From assembly GCF_003047265.1 (NCBI RefSeq), contig NZ_PZYY01000015.1, positions 1 through 58,455 of the forward strand: 58,455 nucleotides of DNA, written 5' to 3'. The notes beneath the pieces are model-generated. The model was not told the origin of the DNA. It ran no database searches and saw only the letters and a list, made by a program, of their open reading frames with translations. Source of the stretch: Nocardioides terrigena (GTDB taxonomy: Bacteria; Actinomycetota; Actinomycetes; Propionibacteriales; Nocardioidaceae). Below are positions 24,230 through 36,224 of this stretch, piece by piece. The position numbers and the translations under genes were made by a program. The first letter of the stretch is position 1; each line of letters opens with the position of its first letter.

Positions 24230-25886
24230 GCTCCCTCGTCCCTGCGCTGCTGCAGGTCGCTGCCCTGGTCGCCCTGCTGGCGCTCACCGTGCCGCCGCTC
24301 GCGCGCTACCTCGCCCACGTGTACAGCGCCCCACGCCACCTGGCCCCGGAGCGCGTGGTCTACCGAGCGGTCGGTGTCGATCCCGACGCCGACCAGCACT
24401 GGCGCAGCTACCTGACCTCCGTGCTCGGGTTCTCGCTGGTGGGGGTCCTCGCGCTGTACGCGTTCGGCCGCCTCCAGCAGCACCTCCCGCTGTCGCTCGC
24501 CATGGAGGCGCTTCCCGCCGACGGCGCCTTCAACACGGCCGTCTCCTTCGTCACCAACACCAACTGGCAGTGGTACTCCGGCGAGGCCGCCCTCGGGCAC
24601 CTCATGCAGATGACCGGCCTGACGGTGCAGAACTTCGTGTCCGCCGCCGTCGGCATGGCCGTCGCGGTCGCCCTCGCACGCGGTCTCGCCCGGTCGGGCG
24701 CCCAGGGCCGCGTCGGCAACTTCTGGGTGGACCTGGTCCGTGGGGTCCTGCGCGTGCTGCTGCCGATCAGCGTCCTGGGTGCCCTGGTGCTCGTGGTCCT
24801 CGGCGTCGTCCAGAACTTCGACGCGCCCCAGGTGGTCGGCACGCTCGCCGACGGCAGCCAGACCCTCACCGGCGGACCGGTCGCCAGCCAGGAGGTCATC
24901 AAGGAGCTCGGCACGAACGGTGGCGGGTTCTACAACGCCAACTCGTCCCACCCCTTCGAGAACCCGAGCCCGTTGAGCAACCTCGTCGAGGTCTACCTCA
25001 TCCTGCTCATCCCGCTCGCGATGGCGCTCGCCTTCGGTCGGCTCGTCGGCGACCGTCGCCAGGGCCGCGCGGTCCTGGCGGTCATGTCGATCCTGCTCGC
25101 GACCTCGATCGGCCTCCTCACCTGGGCCGAGATGGCCGCACCGGGGGCGGCGCCCGCCGCGGCCGGCGGCGCGATGGAAGGCAAGGAGGTCCGCTTCGGC
25201 GAGGCCGGGTCCGCACTCTTCGCCGCTACCACGACCGGGACGTCCACGGGTGCCGTGAACTCCATGCACGACTCGCTGACCGCTCCCGGAGGCCTGGTGA
25301 CGCTCTTCAACATGCAGCTGGGCGAGATCGCGCCGGGCGGGGTCGGGTCCGGGCTGTACGGGATGCTGATGCTCGCCGCCGTGACCGTCTTCCTGTCCGG
25401 CCTGATGGTCGGGCGCACGCCCGAGTGGCTCGGCAAGAAGATCGGACAGCGCGAGATGGTCCTCGTCGCGCTCTACGTCCTCGCCACCCCCGCGGTCGTC
25501 CTCGTCGGCACCGCCCTCGCGATCAGCACCGACGCCGGGCTCGCCGGTCAGCAGGAGAGCGGCGCGCACGGCCTCTCGGAGGTGCTGTACGCCGTGACGT
25601 CCGCCGGCAACAACAACGGCTCGGCGTTCGCCGGGCTCACGACCGGCACGCCGTTCTACAACACCCTCCTCGGGGTCTGCATGCTCGCCGGCCTGTTCCT
25701 GCCGATCGTCTTCGTGCTCGCCCTCGCCGGGCGCTTCGCCGCCCAGCACCGGGTCCCGGCAGGTGCCGGCACCCTGCCCACGCACAAGCCCCTCTTCGTC
25801 ATTCTCCTCACCGGCGTCGCCCTGGTGGTGGTCGGACTCACGTTCGTCCCCGTCCTGGCGCTCGCCCCGATCGCGGAGGCACTCCA

Positions 25887-25890
<4 letters not shown>
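24226..25890 (+). CDS. kdpA: Potassium-transporting ATPase potassium-binding subunit KdpA
   Basis: 554 residues from a GTG overlapping kdpF. Ten or so hydrophobic segments and the four selectivity-filter-like loops of the SKT superfamily are visible, including TNTNWQWYSGE, GTNGGGFYNANSSHPFENP and SAGNNNGSAFAG. KdpA forms the high-affinity K+ channel-like part of the P-type ATPase, acting at low potassium. The length is typical, and its end is coupled to kdpB by GTGA. Confidence 0.96.
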
Positions 25891-27911
<2,021 letters not shown>

Positions 27912-27918
27912 GGCAGTC

Positions 27919-28530
27919 ATGGAATCCCTGTTCACCCTCGGCCGGCACACCCTCGCCGGCGTTCGCGCCCTGCTCGTGCTCACCCTCCTGCTCGGCGTCG
28001 CCTACCCGCTGGCCGTCACGGGCGTCGCCCGGGCCGCCTTCGACTGGCGGGCGTCGGGCTCGCTGGTCACCGCCGACGGCGGCCGCACGACGTCGTACGA
28101 CGACGCCGTCGGCTCCGCCCTCATCGGCCAGGCGTCCTCCGGTCCGGAGTGGTTCCACCCACGCCCGTCCGCCGCAGGGGAGGGCTGGGACCCGCTCGCC
28201 ACGGGCGGCTCCAACCTCGGCCCCCAGAGCGCCGAGCTGGTCGCGACGATCGAGGAGCGGCGCGCGGCCGTCGCCGCGGAGGAGGGCGTCGACCCCGCCG
28301 ACGTCCCTGCGGACGCGCTCACCGCATCGGCGTCCGGCCTGGACCCGCACGTCTCGCCCGCCTACGCGGCGCTCCAGGTGCCGCGTGTGGCACGGGAGAA
28401 CGGCCTGTCGGAGGCGCAGGTGGCCGGGCTGGTCGAGGAGCACACCGACGGCCGGACGCTCGGCTTCCTCGGCGAGCCCCGGGTGGACGTGCTGGCGCTC
28501 AACTCCGCCGTCGCCGCCCTGCGAGACTGA
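27919..28530 (+). CDS. kdpC: Potassium-transporting ATPase subunit KdpC
   Basis: 203 residues. One N-terminal transmembrane segment (ALLVLTLLLGVAYPLAVTGV) and a periplasm-equivalent domain with GSALIGQ, WFHPRPSAAG, GGSNLGPQS and the C-terminal VDVLALN are typical of KdpC. It assists ATP binding and stabilises the KdpFABC complex. It is followed after four bases by kdpD. Confidence 0.95.
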   Translation: MESLFTLGRHTLAGVRALLVLTLLLGVAYPLAVTGVARAAFDWRASGSLVTADGGRTTSYDDAVGSALIGQASSGPEWFHPRPSAAGEGWDPLATGGSNLGPQSAELVATIEERRAAVAAEEGVDPADVPADALTASASGLDPHVSPAYAALQVPRVARENGLSEAQVAGLVEEHTDGRTLGFLGEPRVDVLALNSAVAALRD

Positions 28531-28534
28531 GACC

Positions 28535-31048
28535 ATGACCGGTCCCGAGGACGTGCAGCGGCGCGGAAGGCTCCTCGTCTACCTCGGTGCCGCGCCCGGC
28601 GTCGGCAAGACCTTCGCCATGCTCGACGAGGCGCACCGGCGCCGGGCGCGGGGGACCGACGTGGTCGTGGGCCTGGTCGAGACCCACGGTCGACCGAACA
28701 CGCTGGCCAAGCTCGAGGGCCTCGAGGTCGTGCCGCGGCGCGAGGTCGCCTACCGCGGCTCGACGTTCACCGAGATGGACACCGACGCGATCATCGCCCG
28801 GGCGCCCGCGGTGGTGCTGGTCGACGAGCTCGCCCACACCAACGTGCCGGGCAGCCGCCACCCCAAGCGCTGCCAGGACGTCGAGGAGATCCGCCGCGCG
28901 GGCATCGACGTCATCACCACGGTCAACATCCAGCACCTCGCCTCCCTCAACGACGAGGTCGAGCGGATCACCGGAGTGCGGCAGCGCGAGACGGTCCCCG
29001 ACGACGTGGTGCGCGCGGCCGACCAGATCCAGCTGGTCGACATGAGCCCGCAGGCGCTGCGTCGGCGGATGGCCCACGGCAACGTCTACCAGGCCGAGCA
29101 GATCGACGCCTCGCTCACGTCGTACTTCCGCGTGGGCAACCTGACCGCCCTGCGTGAGCTCGCCCTGCTCTGGGTGGCCGACCGGGTGGACGACGCCCTG
29201 GACGACTACCGACGCGAGCATCGCATCGACCAGCCCTGGCCAGCACGTGAACGGGTCGTCGTGGCCATCACCGGTGGCGCCGAGAGCGAGGCGGTGATCC
29301 GGCGCGCAGCCCGCATCGCCTCCCGCTCGGCGGGCAGCGAGCTCGTCGCGGTCCACGTGGTGCGCTCCGACGGCCTGACCGGCGCCGACGCGAGCCAGCT
29401 GCACGCCTCGCGCGAGCTGGTCGAGGAGCTGACCGGGTCCTTCCACACCGTGGTGGGCGACGACGTGCCCGAGGCGGTCATCGAGTTCGCCCGCGGCGTC
29501 AACGCGTCGATGGTCGTCGTCGGGGTCTCCAGCCACACCAGCCTCCGGCAGCTCTTCACCGGCTCGACCGCCACCGAGATCGCCCGGTTGTCCGGTCCGA
29601 TCGACGTCCACCTCGTCACCCACGACGGCGCCGGTGCCCCGCGCCGGTGGCGTCGTTCGGTCTCGCCCCTGAGCCGTGGACGACAGCTCGCCGGCTGGGG
29701 CGCAGCGCTCGTCCTGCCCGCGCTCCTGACCCTGGTCCTGCAGGCGACCCACACCGAGCAGAGCCTCTCGATGGAGGTGATGTTCTACCTCGCGACGACC
29801 GTCCTCGTCGCGATGATCGGTGGCCTGCTCCCCGCCCTGGTGACCGCACTGGCCGGGTTCCTCCTCCTCAACTGGTTCTTCACACCACCCGTCGGACGGT
29901 GGACGATCGCGGAGCCGCAGAACGTCGCCACCCTCGTGGTCTTCGTCGCCACCGCCGCGGCGGTGGCGTCGGTGGTGGACCGGGCCTCCCGCCTCGCCGC
30001 GGACGCCGCGCGGGCCCGTGCCGAGGCGACCGCCATGTCCGGGCTGTCGCAGTCGGTGCTCACCGGGGACGACACCGCCCAGGCGGTGGTGTCCCGGCTG
30101 CGTGCCACCTTCGGGTTGGAGTCGGTGTCGCTGCTGGCCCGGCGCGACGACGCCACCGGCTGGGACCTGGTGGCCGGCGACGGCCCCGACGCCCCCGCGG
30201 ACCCCGAGTCCGGGGACACCCGGGTGCGGGTCGACGACCGGCGCGTCCTCGCCCTGCGCGGGCGGCCGTTGCGGGCCTCGGAGGTCCGCGTCCTCGACGG
30301 CTTCGCCGTGCAGGCCGGGCTCGTCCTGGAGTACCGCCGCCTGCGTGAGCGCGACGCCCGCGCCGCCGCGCTCGAGCACGCCGAGGCGACCAGCACCGCG
30401 CTGCTGCGTGCGGTCTCGCACGACCTGCGTACGCCGCTCTCGACGATCCGCGCCTCCGTCGACGGCCTGGTCGGCGACGCCCGCCTCGGGGAGGCCGACC
30501 GCGCCGAGCTGCTGGCCAGCCTCGACGGGTCCACCGACCAGCTCGAGCGACTGATCGACAACCTGCTCGACCTCTCCCGGATCTCCTCGGGCCTGCTCAC
30601 GCCCACGGTGCGCGACGTGAGCCTCGACGAGGTGCTGCCCCTCGCGGTCGCCGGCCACTCCGCGGGTGCCGTGGAGCTCGATCTCGACGAGGGGGCGCCG
30701 TTCGTGCGCACCGACCCCGGGCTGCTCGAGCGGGTGGTCGCCAACGTCGTCGCCAACGCCGTGCGCCACTCCGCGGGCACCCCGGTCCGGGTGGACGCGC
30801 ACGTGCGGGCCGACGAGGTGGTGGTCCGCATCGCCGACCGCGGGCCGGGGGTCAGCGAGGCGGCCCGCGAGCGGATGTTCGAGCCCTTCCAGCGGCTGGG
30901 GGACGCCACGACGGGGGGACTGGGGCTCGGCCTGGCGGTCGCGCGTGGCCTCGCCGACGCGGTGGGGGCCACGCTCGTCGCCGACGACACCCCCGGCGGC
31001 GGGCTCACGATGCTCCTCACCGTCCCCCGCGCGGTGGCAGGATCCTGA
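28535..31048 (+). CDS. kdpD: Osmosensitive K+ channel histidine kinase KdpD
   Basis: 837 residues. Domains: N-terminal KdpD domain with Walker A GAAPGVGKT (about 17-25), a USP-like domain (about 245-365), four transmembrane helices (about 385-490), a GAF region, then HisKA with His629 in RAVSHDLRTPLSTIR and an HATPase domain (NVVANAVRHS, GLGLGLAVARGLADA). It senses low K+/turgor and c-di-AMP in some bacteria, and phosphorylates KdpE. Encoded directly behind kdpC in the same operon, allowing feedback. Confidence 0.95.
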   Translation: MTGPEDVQRRGRLLVYLGAAPGVGKTFAMLDEAHRRRARGTDVVVGLVETHGRPNTLAKLEGLEVVPRREVAYRGSTFTEMDTDAIIARAPAVVLVDELAHTNVPGSRHPKRCQDVEEIRRAGIDVITTVNIQHLASLNDEVERITGVRQRETVPDDVVRAADQIQLVDMSPQALRRRMAHGNVYQAEQIDASLTSYFRVGNLTALRELALLWVADRVDDALDDYRREHRIDQPWPARERVVVAITGGAESEAVIRRAARIASRSAGSELVAVHVVRSDGLTGADASQLHASRELVEELTGSFHTVVGDDVPEAVIEFARGVNASMVVVGVSSHTSLRQLFTGSTATEIARLSGPIDVHLVTHDGAGAPRRWRRSVSPLSRGRQLAGWGAALVLPALLTLVLQATHTEQSLSMEVMFYLATTVLVAMIGGLLPALVTALAGFLLLNWFFTPPVGRWTIAEPQNVATLVVFVATAAAVASVVDRASRLAADAARARAEATAMSGLSQSVLTGDDTAQAVVSRLRATFGLESVSLLARRDDATGWDLVAGDGPDAPADPESGDTRVRVDDRRVLALRGRPLRASEVRVLDGFAVQAGLVLEYRRLRERDARAAALEHAEATSTALLRAVSHDLRTPLSTIRASVDGLVGDARLGEADRAELLASLDGSTDQLERLIDNLLDLSRISSGLLTPTVRDVSLDEVLPLAVAGHSAGAVELDLDEGAPFVRTDPGLLERVVANVVANAVRHSAGTPVRVDAHVRADEVVVRIADRGPGVSEAARERMFEPFQRLGDATTGGLGLGLAVARGLADAVGATLVADDTPGGGLTMLLTVPRAVAGS

Positions 31049-31049
31049 C

Positions 31050-31730
31050 GTGCCCACCCACGTGCTGGTCGTCGACGACGAGCCCGCGCTCGCCCGGGCG
31101 CTGCAGATCAACCTCCAGGCCCACGGCTGGACGGTGACCACCGTGCCCGACGGGCGGTCCGCCCTCGACGCCGTGGCGACCGTCCACCCCGACGTCGTGC
31201 TGCTCGACCTCGGCCTGCCCGACATGGACGGCATGGAGGTCATCGAGGGCATCCGCGGCTGGACCTCGGTCCCGATCGTGGTGCTGTCCGCCCGCCAGCA
31301 CGGCGAGGACAAGGTGGACGCCCTCGACACGGGGGCCGACGACTACGTCACCAAGCCCTTCGCGATGCAGGAGCTGATGGCCCGGCTGCGCGCCGCCGTA
31401 CGCCGCTCCCACGAGCCGGCGCGCGACGTCGAGCCCGCCGTCGTCGGCGACCTGGTCATCGACTTCGGCCGCAAGACCGTCAGCCGCGGGGGAGCGGAGG
31501 TGCGGCTCACACCCACGGAGTGGTCCTTCCTCGAGCTGCTGGCCCGCAACCCGGGCAAGCTGGTGTCGCGGGAGCAGATCCTGCGCGAGGTGTGGGGGCC
31601 GGCCTACCTCCACGAGAGCCACTACCTGCGGGTGTACGCTGCGCAGCTGCGGCGCAAGCTCGAGGCCGATCCAGCGCACCCGCGACACCTCATCACCAGT
31701 CCCGGACTGGGCTACCTGCTCGAGCCCTGA
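31050..31730 (+). CDS. kdpE: Response regulator KdpE
   Basis: 226 residues from a GTG two bases after kdpD. The receiver domain has acidic residues DDE (9-11), phospho-acceptor Asp53 in LLDLGLPDMDG, and Lys in YVTKPF; the C-terminal winged helix (about 130-226) contains LTPTEWSFLELLARNPGKLVS and the OmpR/PhoB-type recognition helix. It would activate the kdp operon. No separate promoter is visible, so all kdp genes probably share one transcript. Confidence 0.95.
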   Translation: MPTHVLVVDDEPALARALQINLQAHGWTVTTVPDGRSALDAVATVHPDVVLLDLGLPDMDGMEVIEGIRGWTSVPIVVLSARQHGEDKVDALDTGADDYVTKPFAMQELMARLRAAVRRSHEPARDVEPAVVGDLVIDFGRKTVSRGGAEVRLTPTEWSFLELLARNPGKLVSREQILREVWGPAYLHESHYLRVYAAQLRRKLEADPAHPRHLITSPGLGYLLEP

Positions 31731-31820
31731 CGCCCCGCGAAATCCCGTGGCCGGCCGTCGATAGGGTGGTGACACCGACCGGCAGCCAGCCGGCCTGTCC
31801 TCTCTCCCAAGGAATTCATC

Positions 31821-33221
31821 GTGGCCAAGCCCGCCCCCACCGCCCTGGACAACGTCGTCTCCCTCGCGAAGCGTCGCGGTTTCGTCTACCCCTGCGGTGA
31901 GATCTACGGCGGCACCCGGTCCGCCTGGGACTACGGCCCGCTGGGCGTGGAGCTCAAGGAGAACATCAAGCGGCAGTGGTGGAAGTTCATGGTCACCCGG
32001 CGCGAGGACGTGGTCGGCCTCGACTCGAGCGTCATCCTGCCGACGCGCACGTGGGAGGCCTCGGGCCACCTGAGCACGTTCAGCGACCCGCTGACCGAGT
32101 GCCAGTCGTGCCACAAGCGCTTCCGCGAGGACCACCTGCAGGAGGACCACGCCGCCAAGAAGGGCATCGACGACCCCGACACGGTCGACATCAACGAGTC
32201 GGTCGCCTGTCCCAACTGCGGCACCCGTGGGGCGTGGACCGAGCCGCGCAACTTCAACATGATGCTCAAGACCTACCTCGGCGTCATCGAGGACGAGTCG
32301 GGCCTGCACTACCTGCGCCCCGAGACCGCGCAGGGCATCTTCCTCAACTTCGCCAACGTGGTCACCAGCAGCCGCCAGAAGCCGCCGTTCGGCATCGCCC
32401 AGATGGGCAAGAGCTTCCGCAACGAGATCACGCCCGGCAACTTCATCTTCCGCACCCGCGAGTTCGAGCAGATGGAGATGGAGTTCTTCGTCAAGCCCGG
32501 CGAGGACGAGGAGTGGCACCAGCACTGGATCGACCAGCGCACGCAGTGGTACGTCGACCTGGGGATCAACCCCGACAACCTGCGCCACTACGAGCACCCG
32601 GCGGAGAAGCTCTCGCACTACTCCAAGCGCACCGTCGACATCGAGTACCGCTTCGGCTTCTCCGGCCGCGACTTCGAGGAGCTCGAGGGCGTCGCCAACC
32701 GCACCGACTTCGACCTCAAGCAGCACAGCGAGTTCTCCGGCAAGGACCTGTCCTACTTCGACCAGGCCAGCAACGAGCGCTACATGCCCTACGTCATCGA
32801 GCCGGCGGCCGGCCTCACCCGCAGCCTGATGGCGTTCCTCATCGACGCCTACACCGAGGACGAGGCCCCCAACACCAAGGGCGGCGTCGACAAGCGCGTC
32901 GTGCTCAAGCTCGACCCGCGCCTGGCCCCGGTCAAGGTCGCGGTGCTGCCGCTGAGCCGCAACGCCGACCTCTCGCCCAAGGCCAAGGCCCTCGCCGCCG
33001 AGCTGCGCCAGAACTGGAACGTCGACTTCGACGACTCCGGCGCGATCGGCCGTCGCTACCGCCGCCAGGACGAGATCGGTACGCCGTTCTGCGTCACCGT
33101 CGACTTCGAGACCCTCGACGACAACGCGGTCACCGTCCGCGAGCGGGACACGATGACCCAGGAGCGGGTCAGCCTCGACGGCATCACGCGCTGGTTCGCC
33201 GAGCGGCTCATCGGCTGCTGA
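31821..33221 (+). CDS. glyS: Glycyl-tRNA synthetase (alpha2 type)
   Basis: 466 residues from a GTG. The class II core includes YGPLGVELKENIKRQWWKFM, YLRPETAQGIFLNF (motif 2 area), FRTREFEQMEMEFF, and YMPYVIEPAAGLTRSLMAFL near motif 3. A zinc-binding insertion is present with CxxC pairs (CQSCHKRF and CPNCGTRG). The C-terminal anticodon-binding domain follows (KVAVLPLSRN). It charges tRNA-Gly. This is the eukaryote-like dimeric form usual in actinobacteria. An AAGGA ribosome site lies ten bases upstream. Confidence 0.96.
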   Translation: MAKPAPTALDNVVSLAKRRGFVYPCGEIYGGTRSAWDYGPLGVELKENIKRQWWKFMVTRREDVVGLDSSVILPTRTWEASGHLSTFSDPLTECQSCHKRFREDHLQEDHAAKKGIDDPDTVDINESVACPNCGTRGAWTEPRNFNMMLKTYLGVIEDESGLHYLRPETAQGIFLNFANVVTSSRQKPPFGIAQMGKSFRNEITPGNFIFRTREFEQMEMEFFVKPGEDEEWHQHWIDQRTQWYVDLGINPDNLRHYEHPAEKLSHYSKRTVDIEYRFGFSGRDFEELEGVANRTDFDLKQHSEFSGKDLSYFDQASNERYMPYVIEPAAGLTRSLMAFLIDAYTEDEAPNTKGGVDKRVVLKLDPRLAPVKVAVLPLSRNADLSPKAKALAAELRQNWNVDFDDSGAIGRRYRRQDEIGTPFCVTVDFETLDDNAVTVRERDTMTQERVSLDGITRWFAERLIGC

Positions 33222-33226
33222 CCCCC

Positions 33227-33247
33227 GCGGCGGTCCGGGACCGCCGC
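33227..33247 (+). terminator. Hairpin terminator after glyS
   Basis: GCGGCGGT (33227-33234) pairs perfectly with ACCGCCGC (33240-33247) around a five-base loop, starting six bases after the glyS stop. Confidence 0.6.
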
Positions 33248-33273
33248 CCAGCACGCGGGTGCACAATGCCCGC

Positions 33274-33915
33274 ATGAGGCGTCTCGGTCCGGTCGCGGTG
33301 GTGTGCACCGGTGTGCTCGTCGCGCTCGGGGCGTGCTCGACCGACGACGCGACGTCGGGTGCCGGTACGCCGGACGCAGGGGCCTCGACCCCGGCCGGCG
33401 AGCCGACCGCCGCGGACGTCGCCACCACCGAGCCCGGTGCGGCGCTCGACCTCGGGGACGACGCGACGGTCGTGTGGAGGCCGTCGGCGGACCTCGAGGG
33501 TGTGCTCGACCTGCGGGTGGACGCCGTCCGCGAGGCCGCGACCGCGGACTTCGACGGACTGGTCGCGTCCGGCACCGTCGCGGGGGCGCAGCCCTACTAC
33601 GTCGACGTGACGATCGCCAACGTCGGCGACACCGACCTCGGCGGGCTGGACGTGCCGCTCTACCTGCTCGACTCCTCCGGCACCCTGGGGCCGTCGTGGG
33701 GCTTCGAGGAGCCCTTCGCCCCGTGCCGGTCCCGACCCCTGCCCACGGCCTTCGCGCCGGGGGACAGCCGCAGCAAGTGCCTCGTCTTCTTTGCGCGCGC
33801 CGGGTCGACGTACGACGCGATGGCCTTCCAGCCGGTCCCCGACGTGGAGGCGATCACCTGGACCGGTGAGCCGGAGCGCGCCGACCGCGAGCGCCCCTCC
33901 CGTCGGGGCCGCTGA
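33274..33915 (+). CDS. Secreted lipoprotein, hypothetical
   Basis: 213 residues from the ATG at 33274 (MRRLGPVAVV); a GTG at 33259 is an alternative. Signal peptide with lipobox ALGAC, an Ala/Thr/Gly/Pro linker to about residue 60, then a beta-rich domain with YYVDVTIANVGDTDLGGLDVPLYLLD, resembling the telokin-like DUF4352/immunoglobulin-like folds. Two Cys (in CRSRPL and SKCLVFF) may form a disulphide. Function unknown. A CACAAT hexamer six bases upstream suggests a leaderless transcript. Confidence 0.72.
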   Translation: MRRLGPVAVVCTGVLVALGACSTDDATSGAGTPDAGASTPAGEPTAADVATTEPGAALDLGDDATVVWRPSADLEGVLDLRVDAVREAATADFDGLVASGTVAGAQPYYVDVTIANVGDTDLGGLDVPLYLLDSSGTLGPSWGFEEPFAPCRSRPLPTAFAPGDSRSKCLVFFARAGSTYDAMAFQPVPDVEAITWTGEPERADRERPSRRGR

Positions 33916-33937
33916 CCCCACCGGCGACAATGGGGCC

Positions 33938-35089
33938 ATGTCCCTGCCGTCGTCCCTGACCCTGCGCTCCCCGGGCGGCGGGGCGGTCACCGTCGACACC
34001 CCCGTCGTGCTCGCGCCGATGGCCGGCATCACGAACGCCGCCTACCGGCGGCTCTGCGCGGAGCAGGGGGCCGGGCTCTACGTCTGCGAGATGATCACCT
34101 CGCGCGGCCTCGTCGAGGGCGACGAGACGACGCGCAAGATGCTGGTCTTCGACGAGCTCGAGACGATCCGCTCCGTCCAGCTCTACGGCACCGACCCGCA
34201 CTACGTCGGACGGGCCGTGCAGGTCCTGTGCGAGGAGTACGGCGTCGCGCACGTCGACCTCAACTTCGGCTGCCCGGTCCCCAAGGTGACCCGCAAGGGC
34301 GGCGGGGGTGCGCTGCCGTGGAAGCGTGGCCTCCTCGCCGACATCCTCGAGGCGGCGGTGGCGGCTGCGACGCCGTACGACGTGCCGGTCACGATGAAGA
34401 CCCGCAAGGGCCTCGACGACGACCACCTCACCTACCTCGACGCCGGCCGCATCGCGCAGGAGTCCGGTGTCGCGGCGATCGCCCTGCACGGTCGCACCGT
34501 CGAGCAGGCCTACTCCGGCCAGGCCGACTGGGACGCCATTGCCGAGCTCGCGGCCAGCGTCGACATCCCGGTCCTCGGCAACGGCGACATCTGGGAGGCC
34601 GCCGACGCGGTGCGCATGGTCGAGGAGACCGGCGCCGCCGGCGTGGTGGTCGGTCGCGGCTGCCTCGGCCGGCCGTGGCTCTTCCGCGACCTCGCCGCCG
34701 CCTTCACCGGGCAGCAGGTGGCGACCCTGCCCACGCTCGGCGAGGTGTCGGCCATGATGCGCCGCCATGCCGAGCTGCTGAGCGAGCACATGGGGGAGGA
34801 GCGCGGTTGCAAGGAGTTCCGCAAGCACGTCACGTGGTACCTCAAGGGCTTCCGTGCCGGTGGCGACCTCCGGCACCGGCTGGCGCTGGTCGAGTCGCTC
34901 GACACCCTCGACGACCTGCTCGCCGACCTCGATCCCGACGAGGGGTTCCCGGTCGGAGAGCTGGGCACGCCGCGGGGACGGCAGGGGGCGCCGCGCAAGC
35001 GGGTCGTGCTGCCGGAGGGGTGGCTGGACGACGCCGACGGACGCGACCTGCACGTCCGCGAGGACGCCCTCGAGGTCACGGGGGGATAA
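33938..35089 (+). CDS. dusB: tRNA-dihydrouridine synthase DusB-type
   Basis: 383 residues from an ATG. The Dus family TIM barrel is evident: VVLAPMAGITNAAYRRLC at the start (FMN contact), VDLNFGCPVPKVTRKGGGGAL with the catalytic Cys, MKTRKGLDDDHL, ALHGRTVEQAYSGQADWD, and LGNGDIWEAADA. The enzyme reduces uridines in the tRNA D-loop using FMN and NADPH. Neighbours glyS and dgt match the conserved actinobacterial order. Confidence 0.94.
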   Translation: MSLPSSLTLRSPGGGAVTVDTPVVLAPMAGITNAAYRRLCAEQGAGLYVCEMITSRGLVEGDETTRKMLVFDELETIRSVQLYGTDPHYVGRAVQVLCEEYGVAHVDLNFGCPVPKVTRKGGGGALPWKRGLLADILEAAVAAATPYDVPVTMKTRKGLDDDHLTYLDAGRIAQESGVAAIALHGRTVEQAYSGQADWDAIAELAASVDIPVLGNGDIWEAADAVRMVEETGAAGVVVGRGCLGRPWLFRDLAAAFTGQQVATLPTLGEVSAMMRRHAELLSEHMGEERGCKEFRKHVTWYLKGFRAGGDLRHRLALVESLDTLDDLLADLDPDEGFPVGELGTPRGRQGAPRKRVVLPEGWLDDADGRDLHVREDALEVTGG

Positions 35090-35296
35090 CGCTCCGGTGT
35101 CGGAGTGGTGTCGGCGGGAAAGCGGTGCGGTGTCGGCCCGGTGACCGGGGACACGGTAGAAATCTCAACCGAGAATTGGGACAGGCCAGAAATCCTGTGC
35201 TTCACTCGTCGTTCTGCCCGCCTCTCCCCCCGAGGCCCTCACAGGCTCGAGAGTCGGTCAGCATCCCCCTGCACGCAACAGCAAAGGATCAGCGCT
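35090..35296 (+). promoter_or_regulatory. 207-base leader/intergenic region with direct repeats
   Basis: Three copies of GGTGTCGG (35096-35103, 35107-35114, 35129-35136) precede an AT-richer stretch (about 35155-35200) that probably holds the promoter of the secreted gene at 35297. AAAGGA at 35283-35288 is its ribosome-binding site. I do not recognise a known riboswitch; in particular the c-di-AMP (ydaO) consensus is not seen. Confidence 0.35.
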
Positions 35297-36217
35297 GTGG
35301 CTCAGCATCGCCACAAGCGGGACGCCAATGCCCGCCGCACCATGCCCTCTGCCATCCAGGTGGCCGGACCCGTCGCAGTTCTCGCGACCCTGTCCGCCGT
35401 CGCCGTGGGTGTCATGACCTCCAACCCCTCCATCCCCGGCACGGACGACCTGCTCGCCTCGTCGAGCAGTGCTGCTGCCGGCATCTCCGCCTCCAGCGTC
35501 GCCCCGCGCGGTGACGTCGTGTCGCGTTCCGAGCGTCGTCAGGACGCTCGCGCCGAGGCCGCCGAGGCCCGCCAGAAAGCCCGGCAAGAGGCCCGGCAAC
35601 GGGCCGAGCGAGAGGCCCGCCAGGAGCAGCAGGCCACGCTCAGGGCCGTCCGGAGCGCCGACACCCGGCTCTGGACGACGACCGAGCTCAACCTGTGGAC
35701 GAGTGCCGACGGCGACGCCCGCAACGTCGGCCTCGTCGAGGGCCTCGAGAAGGTCCTCGTGACCGGCCGCAAGGACGGCGACCGCGTCGAGGTCGTCGTC
35801 GGTGGGAAGTCCCGGTGGGTGACCGCCGGCTACCTCGCCGACGAGAAGCCCGAGACCGGCCCGGCCCTCGGTGGCCAGTGCACCAACGGCTCGGCCATCG
35901 ACGCCGGCAGCCCCTCGCTCTACGAGATCCACGACGTCGTCTGTGCCAACTGGCCCGAGATCACGTCGTACGGCACATGGCGCAGCGACGGCGAGCACGG
36001 CGAGGGCCGCGCCATCGACATCATGGTCAGCGGCGAGACCGGCTGGGCCATCGCCGAGTTCCTCCGTGCCAACTATTCTTCGCTCGGCATCGAGTACATC
36101 ATCTACTCCCAGAAGATGTGGTCGGTCGAGCGGAGCGGCGAGGGCTGGCGCTACATGTCCGACCGTGGTTCCACGACCGCCAACCACTACGACCACGTCC
36201 ACGTCACCGTGTACTGA
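35297..36217 (+). CDS. Secreted SH3-domain protein with LAS-peptidase-like C-terminus
   Basis: 306 residues from a GTG with AAAGGA eight bases upstream. N-terminal membrane/signal segment (about 22-48), then a charged Arg/Ala/Glu-rich helix, likely coiled coil (about 75-115), an SH3b-like segment (TRLWTTTELNLWTSADGDA onward, about 122-180), and a C-terminal domain with GEGRAIDIMVSG and final NHYDHVHVTVY. The His/Asp pattern resembles D-Ala-D-Ala peptidases and the extensin-like family, and is common in actinobacterial cell-wall proteins. Probable peptidoglycan-associated protein; catalytic activity not shown. Confidence 0.75.
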   Translation: MAQHRHKRDANARRTMPSAIQVAGPVAVLATLSAVAVGVMTSNPSIPGTDDLLASSSSAAAGISASSVAPRGDVVSRSERRQDARAEAAEARQKARQEARQRAEREARQEQQATLRAVRSADTRLWTTTELNLWTSADGDARNVGLVEGLEKVLVTGRKDGDRVEVVVGGKSRWVTAGYLADEKPETGPALGGQCTNGSAIDAGSPSLYEIHDVVCANWPEITSYGTWRSDGEHGEGRAIDIMVSGETGWAIAEFLRANYSSLGIEYIIYSQKMWSVERSGEGWRYMSDRGSTTANHYDHVHVTVY

Positions 36218-36224
36218 TCGGTTT

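Noticed and set aside
35090..35296. c-di-AMP (ydaO) riboswitch
   Set aside because: Conserved ydaO stems and motifs could not be found in the leader.
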